A DNA stretch of 64,000 bases from Sulfuriflexus mobilis (GTDB lineage Bacteria; Pseudomonadota; Gammaproteobacteria; AKS1). The DNA is taken from positions 2,046,001 through 2,110,000 of the forward strand of contig NZ_AP018725.1 of the NCBI RefSeq assembly GCF_003967195.1, given 5' to 3'. Under the pieces are notes generated by a model. That model did no database searches. It was not told where the DNA came from and saw only the letters and a list, made by a program, of their open reading frames with translations. The position numbers and the translations under genes are program-made. Positions 37,428 through 45,090 of this stretch are shown one piece after another (positions within the stretch are counted from its first letter, which is position 1; the number at the start of each line of letters is the position of its first letter).

Positions 37428-38735
37428 TTAACTATCGCTGTTTTGCGACGGAATGCGCAGGGTCTGGCCAACGCGCAGATTGTCAGACTCGAGGTTATTT
37501 GCCACACGCAAATACTGCATGCTGACCCGATAGTGCTCGGCGATGCCGGACAAGGTCTCGCCATTCTGGATCGTATGGCGGCGTGCCAGGCGCGTTCCCG
37601 GTGGTGGGAAACGCTCAAAGTAGTTACGGATCCCGTTCATCATCGCCGTGGCCAGGCGCTGCTGATAGGCAGCGGTACGTAACTTACGTTCTTCTTCCGG
37701 ATTGGAGATAAAGGCGGTCTCGACCAACACCGAGGGGATATCCGGTGACTTCAGGACCAGAAAGTTGGCCGACTGCACCCTGCGTTTGTGGGTTTTGCCC
37801 AGTTGCTTGAGACCCCCAAGGATATTCCCGGCGACATCAAGGCTGGCCTCGAGACTGGCAGTCTGGGACAGGTCCAGCAGCACCGAGGCCAGCAGGTCGT
37901 CCTTGTCATCAAGGCTGACACCGCCGATGAGGTCGGCATTGTTTTCACTCGCGGCGAGGAAGCGGGCCGCCTCACTCGAGGCCCCCCGGCGCGACAGGGT
38001 ATACACCGACGAGCCCTTGGCCTTCGGGTTATGGAAGGCATCTGCATGGATGGAGATGAAGATATCGGCACGCGCCGTGCGGGCCTTGTTGATGCGATCG
38101 CGCAAACGAATAAAATAATCGCCGTTGCGGATCATGACCGGACGCATGCCCGGCTCCTCTTTTACCAGGGCCTCGAGCTTACGGGCGACCGCCAGGACCA
38201 CCTGCTTTTCCTGGGTACCACGATGGCCGCGGGCGCCGGGGTCTTCGCCACCGTGGCCGGCATCAATGGCGATGATCACATCGCGCAGGGTTTCTTTTTT
38301 ATCCCTGGCTGGCTCACGTGAGCTTTTGGCGACGACGCGTTTTTGCTCGATGTGTTGCAGATCCAGCACCAGGCGGTGACCGTGCTCACCATAGGGCTTG
38401 AGGGCAAAACTCTTCGGTCGCAGGGCCTGGTTGGCATCCAGCACGATACGCAGGTCGGTCTGATTGCGGGTGGCACTGCGCAGGCTCTTGATCGGGTTGT
38501 CGTCACCTTCGACGGCGGGCAGGTCACCGCGCAGCCGGGCATTTTGCAGGTCGACGACGATGCGGTCCGGGTTTTTCAGGGTAAATAAGGTATGTTCCGT
38601 CGGTCCGGAGAGGTCAAAGACCAGGCGGGTATTATCCGGGGCCGGCCACATGCGCACACCCATGACATCGGCCTGCCCGGCCCAACTCGTGGACGCGGAC
38701 AAGAATAGGGCAGTGGCGAGTAGTAGTCTTTTCAT
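37428..38735 (-). CDS. amiC: N-acetylmuramoyl-L-alanine amidase (AmiB/AmiC type)
   Basis: Periplasmic amidase splitting septal peptidoglycan during cell separation. 435 residues: signal peptide (LLLATALFLSASTSWA), AMIN domain (about 25-125, MWPAPDNTRLVFDLSGP), Amidase_3 domain with the zinc motif IAIDAGHGGEDPGARG and SIHADAF, and a C-terminal LysM (HTIQNGETLSGIAEHYRVS...LRVGQTLRIP). The LysM makes it AmiB-like; its position between tsaE and mutL is that of amiB. The symbol is by family, not certain between amiB and amiC. Confidence 0.92.
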   Translation of the reverse strand: MKRLLLATALFLSASTSWAGQADVMGVRMWPAPDNTRLVFDLSGPTEHTLFTLKNPDRIVVDLQNARLRGDLPAVEGDDNPIKSLRSATRNQTDLRIVLDANQALRPKSFALKPYGEHGHRLVLDLQHIEQKRVVAKSSREPARDKKETLRDVIIAIDAGHGGEDPGARGHRGTQEKQVVLAVARKLEALVKEEPGMRPVMIRNGDYFIRLRDRINKARTARADIFISIHADAFHNPKAKGSSVYTLSRRGASSEAARFLAASENNADLIGGVSLDDKDDLLASVLLDLSQTASLEASLDVAGNILGGLKQLGKTHKRRVQSANFLVLKSPDIPSVLVETAFISNPEEERKLRTAAYQQRLATAMMNGIRNYFERFPPPGTRLARRHTIQNGETLSGIAEHYRVSMQYLRVANNLESDNLRVGQTLRIPSQNSDS

Positions 38736-38877
38736 GTTTCACCCCCCGCGGTCGGGCCGCTGGAAGAAAGCTCCGGAAGATCACTTATATATTAACTATA
38801 TACGCGATTTTCTTATAAAACAACATGAAGAGAATGGCAAGTGTGGGGTTATTCGCGAATCTTATTCCCAGACATGA

Positions 38878-39333
38878 TTACAGCGCCGCGAGGATTGCCT
38901 CGCCATGCGGGCTGTGCGCGGAGATTTGCAGGTCCCGGGCCGGCCCGGCATGTTCCAGCGCAATGACGATATCGGCAGGTGGCAGCAATGCCCCCCCGCG
39001 TTGCGGCCACTCGATCAGACACAGGCTCTCGGCACTGAAGTAATCACGCAGGCCCATAAACTCGAGCTCTTCCGGGTCACTAAGCCGATATAAATCAAAG
39101 TGATAAATGGATACCCCGTTCACTGTATAGGGCTCAACGAGGGTAAAGGTTGGGCTTTTCACCGCCCCCTCGTGGCCCAGGCCCCGCAACAGGCCGCGCA
39201 CGAGTGTGGTCTTGCCGGTGCCGAGTTCCCCTTGCAGGTAGATCACGCCATGCGACTGACAGGCCCTGGCCAGCTTGGCACCGAGGGCCTGCATGGCCGT
39301 ATCGGAGGCAATGTGCAACGTATAAGGACTCAT
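38878..39333 (-). CDS. tsaE: tRNA threonylcarbamoyladenosine biosynthesis ATPase TsaE
   Basis: ATPase of the t6A37 tRNA modification complex with TsaB and TsaD. 151 residues; P-loop GELGTGKTTLVRGLLRGLG, SPTFTLVEPY, YHFDLYRLSDPEELEFMGLRDYF and LIEWPQRGG are all diagnostic. The ATG shares one base with the nnr stop (TGATG). Confidence 0.96.
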   Translation of the reverse strand: MSPYTLHIASDTAMQALGAKLARACQSHGVIYLQGELGTGKTTLVRGLLRGLGHEGAVKSPTFTLVEPYTVNGVSIYHFDLYRLSDPEELEFMGLRDYFSAESLCLIEWPQRGGALLPPADIVIALEHAGPARDLQISAHSPHGEAILAAL

Positions 39334-40850
39334 CAGAATGCTGCCGGGTTGACGACCTCACGCAGGGTCGCAATGACATCCGAGGCCAGCAGGCCACGTT
39401 CGCCGCCCTCTTTGGCAGCAAGGTCTGCGGCCCGGGCATGCACACTCACACCGAGGCGCGCGGCAACCGCCAGGGCATGGGCCGGGTCGGTCTTCAGGCT
39501 TCGGCGCTGGGCCAGCAACCCGGCGATCACACCGGTGAGGACGTCACCCATGCCGCCACTGGCCATACCGGGGTTACCGGCATCGCACAGGGCCAGGGGC
39601 GAGTCGGCCGCGGCGACGAGGCTGCCGGCACCCTTTAATACGGCCACGCCGCCAAAGCCTTGCTGCAAGGCCTTCACCGCGGCAAAGCGGTCGGCCTGGA
39701 TCACCGTCGTGTCCTGGTTGAGTAAGCGCGCGGCCTCGCCCGGGTGCGGGGTCAGGATCCAGTTATCACTCTGCACGGGTTCGATGGCCAGCAGGTTCAA
39801 GGCGTCGGCATCCACCACCATCGGCAGGCCGCAGGCCAGCACGCTATCGAGCAGCGCCTGCGCCCAGTCGGACTGACCAAGGCCGGGGCCGATCGCCACC
39901 ACATCCGCCTTTGCCAACAACGGTCGGAGTTCACTCGCCTTAGTTACGGCATGACACATGAGTTCCGGGCGTGCGGCACTAATCGCCGCGGCATGCACGG
40001 GCCGGGTGGCGACACTGACCAGACCGGCACCGACACGCAGTGCGGCCTCGGCGGCTAGGCGCACCGCGCCGCCCATACCGGCCTCTCCCCCGATGACGAG
40101 CACATGGCCGAAGTCGCCCTTGTGCGCATCACGCCGACGTGGCGCCAGCAGGTGAGCGACGCCCGCAAAGGTCAGGCGGGAGACGGCGGGCACCTGCGAC
40201 ATCAGTACCTGCGGCGGCAGGCGCAGGTCGTCGTATAGCAGCCGCCCACAATACCGCGGCCCCTCGGCGGTAAACAGGCCCTGTTTGAGGGCGATAAAGC
40301 TGATAGTAAGTTGCGCGGTAACGGCACAACCCATCGCGCAACCGGTATCGGCATGCAGGCCGGAAGGGATGTCCAGCGCCATGACGCCGGCATGACTCTC
40401 ATTGATGGCACGCACCGCATCGGCCCAGTCGCCTTCGAGCTCGGTATTCAGGCCGGTGCCGAGCAGGCCATCGACGACGACATCACTGCCGCCGAGGTCG
40501 AGGCTGGTTTTATAGTCTTGCGTCTCACCACCGGCATCGCGCCAGAGCCTGGCCATGACCCGGGCATCACCCTTGAGTTTATGTGCGTCACCGACCTGCC
40601 AGAGGTGCACTGCAAACCCTGCATCGTGTGCAAGCCGTGCCACGACATAGGCATCGCCACCGTTATTGCCGATACCGGCGAGCACGGCGATGCGCCGGGC
40701 ACGCGGCCAGGCCTCGCGCAAGGCATTAAAGGCGGCCTGTCCGGCTCGCTCCATGAGCTCGGCACCGGCAATGCCCTGCTCTTCGATCGCCAGGCGATCA
40801 AACTCGCGGACCTGCTCGGCACGGTATAAAGCATTCGGTAATCTGCGCAT
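39333..40850 (-). CDS. nnr: bifunctional NAD(P)H-hydrate epimerase / ADP-dependent dehydratase
   Basis: Repairs hydrated NAD(P)H. 505 residues from MRRLPNALYRAEQVREFD; the open frame extends upstream but the YjeF_N domain begins here (an ATG at 40862 is possible). The N-terminal epimerase domain has ELMERAGQAAF and GIGNNGGDAYVVARL. The C-terminal dehydratase (ribokinase-like) domain has GHVLVIGGEAGMGGAVRLA, ILTPHPGEAARLL and GNPGMASGGMGDVLTG. It diverges from queG over 53 bp. Confidence 0.94.
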   Translation of the reverse strand: MRRLPNALYRAEQVREFDRLAIEEQGIAGAELMERAGQAAFNALREAWPRARRIAVLAGIGNNGGDAYVVARLAHDAGFAVHLWQVGDAHKLKGDARVMARLWRDAGGETQDYKTSLDLGGSDVVVDGLLGTGLNTELEGDWADAVRAINESHAGVMALDIPSGLHADTGCAMGCAVTAQLTISFIALKQGLFTAEGPRYCGRLLYDDLRLPPQVLMSQVPAVSRLTFAGVAHLLAPRRRDAHKGDFGHVLVIGGEAGMGGAVRLAAEAALRVGAGLVSVATRPVHAAAISAARPELMCHAVTKASELRPLLAKADVVAIGPGLGQSDWAQALLDSVLACGLPMVVDADALNLLAIEPVQSDNWILTPHPGEAARLLNQDTTVIQADRFAAVKALQQGFGGVAVLKGAGSLVAAADSPLALCDAGNPGMASGGMGDVLTGVIAGLLAQRRSLKTDPAHALAVAARLGVSVHARAADLAAKEGGERGLLASDVIATLREVVNPAAF

Positions 40851-40903
40851 AGCGCGTATCATAGCACTGCGATTAAAACACTGGGCCAAAACACCGCAAG
40901 CCA

Positions 40904-41977
40904 ATGCCGACACTGTCAGAACCACAACTCGTCCAGCTTGCACAACAGATCAAGACCTGGGGCAAGGCGCTGGGTTTTCAGCAAGTCGGTATCAGCGACG
41001 TGCATCTCGACAAGGCTGAACAGCATTTGCATGACTGGCTGGCAAAGGGCCTGCACGGCGAGATGGACTACATGGCCAAGCACGGTAGCAAACGCACGCG
41101 CCCGGCCGAACTCGAACCCGGCACGCAACGTGTGATCTCGGTACGCATGGATTACCTGCCCGATGCCAACGCCATGCAAGAGAATCTAAACGAGGCACAA
41201 CGCGCCTATGTCTCGCGTTATGCGCTGGGGCGCGATTACCATAAGCTCATGCGCAACCGCCTGCAAAAACTCGCCACTCAAATCTCGGGGGAGATAGGTG
41301 AGTTCGGTTACCGTGCCTTTGTCGATAGTGCGCCGGTGCTGGAAAAGGCCATTGCCGCCAAGGCCGGGCTCGGCTGGGTCGGCAAGCACAGTAACCTGAT
41401 TAATAGTGATGCTGGTTCGTGGTTTTTTCTCGGTGAGCTATATACTGACCTGGCCCTGCCTGTTGATGACAGCACCCCTGATCACTGTGGTACCTGCACG
41501 ACGTGCATGGATGTCTGCCCCACGCAGGCGATCATCGAACCCTATGTGGTCGATGCGCGTCGCTGTATCAGTTACCTGACCATTGAACTGCATGGCCCCA
41601 TCCCACCTGAACTGCGCCCACTCATCGGCAACCGCATCTATGGCTGTGACGACTGCCAGTTATATTGCCCGTGGAACCGCTTTGCCGAACTCACGCCGGA
41701 GGCGGATTTCCAGCCCCGCCATCAACTCGATGCCATCGGCCTGGTCGAGGCCTTTGGCTGGGATGAAGAGACTTTCTTGAGGCACACCGAGGGCAGTGCC
41801 ATCCGCCGCATCGGTCATGAACGCTGGTTACGCAATATCGCCGTGGCACTGGGTAACGCACCGCAGGCCGCGAACATCATCGCGGCACTCAAGGGCCGCG
41901 CCGCGCACCCCTCGGCGCTGGTCCGCGAACACGTCGAATGGGCACTGCATCGCCAATCCCATGATGAAACCCTATGA
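40904..41977 (+). CDS. queG: epoxyqueuosine reductase
   Basis: Cobalamin- and Fe-S-dependent enzyme converting epoxyqueuosine to queuosine in tRNA. 357 residues. DUF1730 region (KTWGKALGFQQVGISDVHL, GRDYHKLMRNRLQKLA), AGLGWVGKHSNLIN, the first cluster motif CGTCTTCMDVCPTQAI, the second CDDCQLYCPWNRF, and a HEAT-like tail (HERWLRNIAVALGNAP). Divergent from nnr, the conserved arrangement. Confidence 0.96.
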   Translation: MPTLSEPQLVQLAQQIKTWGKALGFQQVGISDVHLDKAEQHLHDWLAKGLHGEMDYMAKHGSKRTRPAELEPGTQRVISVRMDYLPDANAMQENLNEAQRAYVSRYALGRDYHKLMRNRLQKLATQISGEIGEFGYRAFVDSAPVLEKAIAAKAGLGWVGKHSNLINSDAGSWFFLGELYTDLALPVDDSTPDHCGTCTTCMDVCPTQAIIEPYVVDARRCISYLTIELHGPIPPELRPLIGNRIYGCDDCQLYCPWNRFAELTPEADFQPRHQLDAIGLVEAFGWDEETFLRHTEGSAIRRIGHERWLRNIAVALGNAPQAANIIAALKGRAAHPSALVREHVEWALHRQSHDETL

Positions 41978-41993
41978 TTATAAAGGTTTTTGC

Positions 41994-42022
41994 TTGAAAT
42001 CAACCCACCCTATCCCTATATT
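41994..42022 (+). promoter_or_regulatory. sigma-70 promoter of the thioredoxin gene
   Basis: TTGAAA, 17 bp, TATATT, 36 bp before the thioredoxin start; the -35 begins 17 bp after the queG stop, so the gene can be expressed separately from queG. Confidence 0.6.
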
Positions 42023-42057
42023 AGGAAACACTCATATTTAATCACAAGGATTTTCTC

Positions 42058-42435
42058 ATGCCACTCGATCTGAACAAGGACAATTTCCAGTCCGCGATTG
42101 AAGACAACGATATTCTCATCCTCGACTTTTGGGCACCCTGGTGCGGCCCGTGCAAGAGCTTCGGCCCTATCTTCGAAAAGGTCGCCGGTGAAAACCCGGA
42201 CATCGCCTTTGCCAAGATCAACACCGAGGAAGAACAGGAACTCGGTGCCATGTTTGCCATCCGTTCGATCCCGACGCTTATGATCTTCCGTGAGCAGATC
42301 GCCGTGTTCTCACAACCCGGTGCCCTGCCGGAAGGTTCCTTGAATGAACTCATTGGCAAGGTCAAGGAGCTCGACATGGACGAAGTCCGCAAGCAGATCG
42401 CCGAGATGGAAAAGCAAGAGGCGGAGAAGGCTTAA
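42058..42435 (+). CDS. thioredoxin-family protein
   Basis: 125 residues, cytoplasmic (no signal peptide). Active site WAPWCGPCK with cysteines 29 and 32, the cis-proline loop IRSIPTLMIF, and a charged C-terminal extension of about 20 residues (EMEKQEAEKA) beyond a standard thioredoxin. GAMFAIRSIP follows the usual pattern. AAGGA precedes the ATG. Probably an accessory thioredoxin rather than the sole TrxA. Confidence 0.9.
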   Translation: MPLDLNKDNFQSAIEDNDILILDFWAPWCGPCKSFGPIFEKVAGENPDIAFAKINTEEEQELGAMFAIRSIPTLMIFREQIAVFSQPGALPEGSLNELIGKVKELDMDEVRKQIAEMEKQEAEKA

Positions 42436-42524
42436 AGTTAAATTGTTATTGGACTGGCGGCTAATTGACAAAGGGCCAGGACAAACGGGAATTGAATATA
42501 CCGCCACACTAACGCCCGGACATC

Positions 42525-42559
42525 AAATGCTCGTTACATTATGTAACGGGCATTTTTTT
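42525..42559 (+). terminator. rho-independent terminator after the thioredoxin gene
   Basis: AAATGCTCGTTACAT pairs with ATGTAACGGGCATTT (one wobble/mismatch) and is followed by a run of seven Ts. Confidence 0.85.
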
Positions 42560-42668
42560 GGCCATGGGTTTAGTCATAAGTATTAACCTTGTAAACCCCT
42601 TCGAACTTTTTTCTTTACACATCACCACGCGTCTTTCGCCCATGCTATAGGTGCAAAATGAAATCCGT

Positions 42669-42959
42669 ATGCATACCATGTGTTTTAAAAGCACCCTTCT
42701 CAGATATAGAAATTTATTCAGTAACTTACAAAGCCACTAACCAAGATACCCGAAAAGTATTATGGCAACTTGCAAACATATTGTCATAAAACTGAAATAT
42801 TTTTTCTTAACCTGAAAACTAAGATTCCTTGTTAATACATTGTAAGGTAAAAAATTTCATGCGTCTTAATGCATAATAATATTCTTTATTAATTATGCAG
42901 TGTGTTTACAGAAATATTACAGCTATGCATAGTGCCACCCTGTTATTTGCAATATGCAT
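42669..42959. promoter_or_regulatory. cluster of four ATGCAT palindromes, possible operators
   Basis: ATGCAT occurs at 42669, 42869, 42925 and 42954. Three are part of 10-bp palindromes (GTATGCATAC, CTATGCATAG, ATATGCATAT), the other is AATGCATA. The last three lie within 130 bp of the start of the copper-protein gene. Confidence 0.35.
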
Positions 42960-43003
42960 ATAACAAATATTAATTATTCACTTAAGGAAGGAGTAAAGGC
43001 ACT

Positions 43004-44005
43004 GTGAATAGAAGAAACTTTTTAAAGTTTGGCAGTGCAGGGATAGCAAGCGCACTGATAGGGACAAGTGGGCTCATTACCTGGGCACCACGCGCGCTCG
43101 CCGCCACCATTAGTAAAACATTCTATATTACCGAAGGCTTTATCACCCAACCCGATGGGGTCGATGTATATTTTCGTGGGTTTAGTCCTGACACAAACAG
43201 CCTGACAGTGCCCGGCGCGCAAATGATTGTGCAAGAAGGCGATACGCTACAGATCACCATTGTAAACACCCTCGGAACCAGCCACAGTTTTAAAATTGAT
43301 GGTGTTGTTGATAGCGGCACTATCGGCGGCGGCCAAACTAAAACTGTCGCGTTCACCGTCAACAAAGCCGGCTCGTATCTTTATTACGATGGACTGAATG
43401 CACCCTATAACCGTCTGGTTGGTCTACAGGGTGCGCTTGCCGTCATGCCCACAAGCAGCAGTAATGAACTGTATGCAGGCAGCCCGACCTTCGTACAACA
43501 ATACAGCTGGGTCACCAACGATATCGACCCGGCCTGGCACGACGCCCTACGCCTCGGCAATACACCAGCAAGTGTCTTCAAGCCCTATTACTTCACCATC
43601 AATGGCCGCAGCATGCGGGTACCTGGACATCCTGACTATGCTAACCCCGATATTGATTCCGGTTATGCTACTGATACACGAATAGAAGGTAGCATTGGGG
43701 ATAGAGCCCTTATTCGCATTCTTAATGCCGGCATGTGCGTTCACTCCGTTCACTTCCACGCCAACCACGTTGAATGGCTGGCCAGCAATAATCAGGCACG
43801 CACAAATGTATGGCTGAAAGATACACTTCGATTAACCGATAACAAAGGTAGTCTCGATGTTATTTATCCCTTCGCGCCTCCACCCGATGCCTGGCCTCCC
43901 GTTACAACCGGCCATTTCCCCATGCACTTCCATGATGAAATGACCCAAACTGCAGGCGGCGGACTTTATCAATTTGGCGCGGCAACCACTATCGCATTTA
44001 AATAA
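43004..44005 (+). CDS. Tat-exported cupredoxin protein, half A of a split multicopper oxidase
   Basis: 333 residues from a GTG with AAGGAAGGAG 10 bp upstream. The N-terminus MNRRNFLKFGSAGIASALIG is a twin-arginine signal ending ALA. Two cupredoxin domains follow. The first (about 50-150) has lost copper ligands: YLYYDG stands where YHC would be. The second (about 215-333) keeps VHSVHFHANH and GHFPMHFHDEM, two HxH motifs of the trinuclear-centre type, but has Phe instead of the type-1 Cys. It therefore looks unable to act alone. The gene for a complementary partner starts 18 bp downstream. Confidence 0.85.
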   Translation: MNRRNFLKFGSAGIASALIGTSGLITWAPRALAATISKTFYITEGFITQPDGVDVYFRGFSPDTNSLTVPGAQMIVQEGDTLQITIVNTLGTSHSFKIDGVVDSGTIGGGQTKTVAFTVNKAGSYLYYDGLNAPYNRLVGLQGALAVMPTSSSNELYAGSPTFVQQYSWVTNDIDPAWHDALRLGNTPASVFKPYYFTINGRSMRVPGHPDYANPDIDSGYATDTRIEGSIGDRALIRILNAGMCVHSVHFHANHVEWLASNNQARTNVWLKDTLRLTDNKGSLDVIYPFAPPPDAWPPVTTGHFPMHFHDEMTQTAGGGLYQFGAATTIAFK

Positions 44006-44023
44006 ATAACTGGAGGATAAATA

Positions 44024-45022
44024 ATGTTTAATCTTGATAAAGCAGTTCCTATGATGGGGATGATGGGTGGCGGTGGTGGCGGTACCTGTTATGTATATCC
44101 CGATGCACCGGCCACACCCGGAAAAGTAACGCCCGATGTGACCTTTCAACGTGGCATTTATATGAACGGTTCCATGACCATGGACGACGGCAAGTCTGTC
44201 ACCATTTGGGGATTTACTGACGGTGGTGGTGGAATGATGGGTAGTGGGAGTACTTTTCCATCTCCTGCAATCCGTGTCAGCGAAGGTCAAATTGTCCATA
44301 CCCAGCTAAGTGTTAATGGTATGCATTGGCTACATACCATTCACCACCACGGCATTGAACCAAGTACCGAGAATGATGGCGTTGGTCATTATTCATTTGA
44401 TGTTGATGGTACCTACACTTATCAATGGAAAGCCTCACATGCAGGAACCTATTTCTATCATTGCCACACCAATACAGTATTACATGCCGAAATGGGTATG
44501 TATGGTGCATTGATTGTCGACCCACCGGAAGGGCCGGGTACAGCATTTACCGGTGGCCCAAGCTATGACCTGGAAGCAATCTGGGCAGTGGACGAAATTG
44601 ACTCCAGTTGGCATAACAAAAACTGGGATGCCGGTACCTGTGGTGGCGATGAAGGCTTTAATAGTCTGAATCCTGATTATTTCATCATCACCGGCGTGGA
44701 TGGTGCGCAATCGGCACTCACCGCACCGGGAATTGCCATCAACATGAATGTTGGACAACGTTTGTTGGTACGCTATATTTGTGCTGGTTATTTACCACAA
44801 CAAATTCGCTTTGGTGGACTTGCGGCAGAGATTATCGCCTCCGATGGCCGACCTTTAGAAAAATCAGTAAATGTTTCTGAAATTGACGCATCATCCGCTG
44901 AACGTTATGACTGCATAATCCAGCCAACTCAAACAGGTGTGTATACTATTGAGATAGACATCAAACACTGGGTGACCAGTGAGGTACTAGGTACAGCACG
45001 CACACGTATTACGGTTAACTAG
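44024..45022 (+). CDS. cupredoxin protein with type-1 copper motif, half B of a split multicopper oxidase
   Basis: 332 residues with GGAGG 8-12 bp before the ATG. No signal peptide: it begins MFNLDKAVPMMGMMGGGGGG, a Met/Gly-rich segment, so export may depend on partner A. The first domain has LHTIHHHG (HxxHxH) and GTYFYHCHTNTVLHAEMGMYG, supplying two HxH motifs plus type-1 Cys, His and Met. The second domain (about 230-332) lacks ligands. A and B together give four HxH motifs and one type-1 site, the full set for a multicopper oxidase. The substrate (metal, phenol or other) is unknown. Confidence 0.85.
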   Translation: MFNLDKAVPMMGMMGGGGGGTCYVYPDAPATPGKVTPDVTFQRGIYMNGSMTMDDGKSVTIWGFTDGGGGMMGSGSTFPSPAIRVSEGQIVHTQLSVNGMHWLHTIHHHGIEPSTENDGVGHYSFDVDGTYTYQWKASHAGTYFYHCHTNTVLHAEMGMYGALIVDPPEGPGTAFTGGPSYDLEAIWAVDEIDSSWHNKNWDAGTCGGDEGFNSLNPDYFIITGVDGAQSALTAPGIAINMNVGQRLLVRYICAGYLPQQIRFGGLAAEIIASDGRPLEKSVNVSEIDASSAERYDCIIQPTQTGVYTIEIDIKHWVTSEVLGTARTRITVN

Positions 45023-45043
45023 ACGTCATAGTAAGATAATTAA

Positions 45044-45076
45044 AAAAGGCTCGCCACAAAATGTGACGAGCCTTTT
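45044..45076. terminator. bidirectional terminator between split oxidase and Lon-like gene
   Basis: AAAAGGCTCG-C-CAC/GTG-A-CGAGCCTTTT forms a hairpin with A-run on one side and T-run on the other, serving both convergent genes. Confidence 0.85.
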
Positions 45077-45090
45077 ATTATTACCTGGCG

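Larger units (their letters stand above)
42436..43003. other. 568-bp AT-rich intergenic region before the copper-oxidase pair
   Basis: Holds a rho-independent terminator near its left end and, from about 42,660 on, a strongly AT-rich stretch with four ATGCAT sites. No open frame of note. It probably contains the promoter and operators for the downstream pair. Confidence 0.6.
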
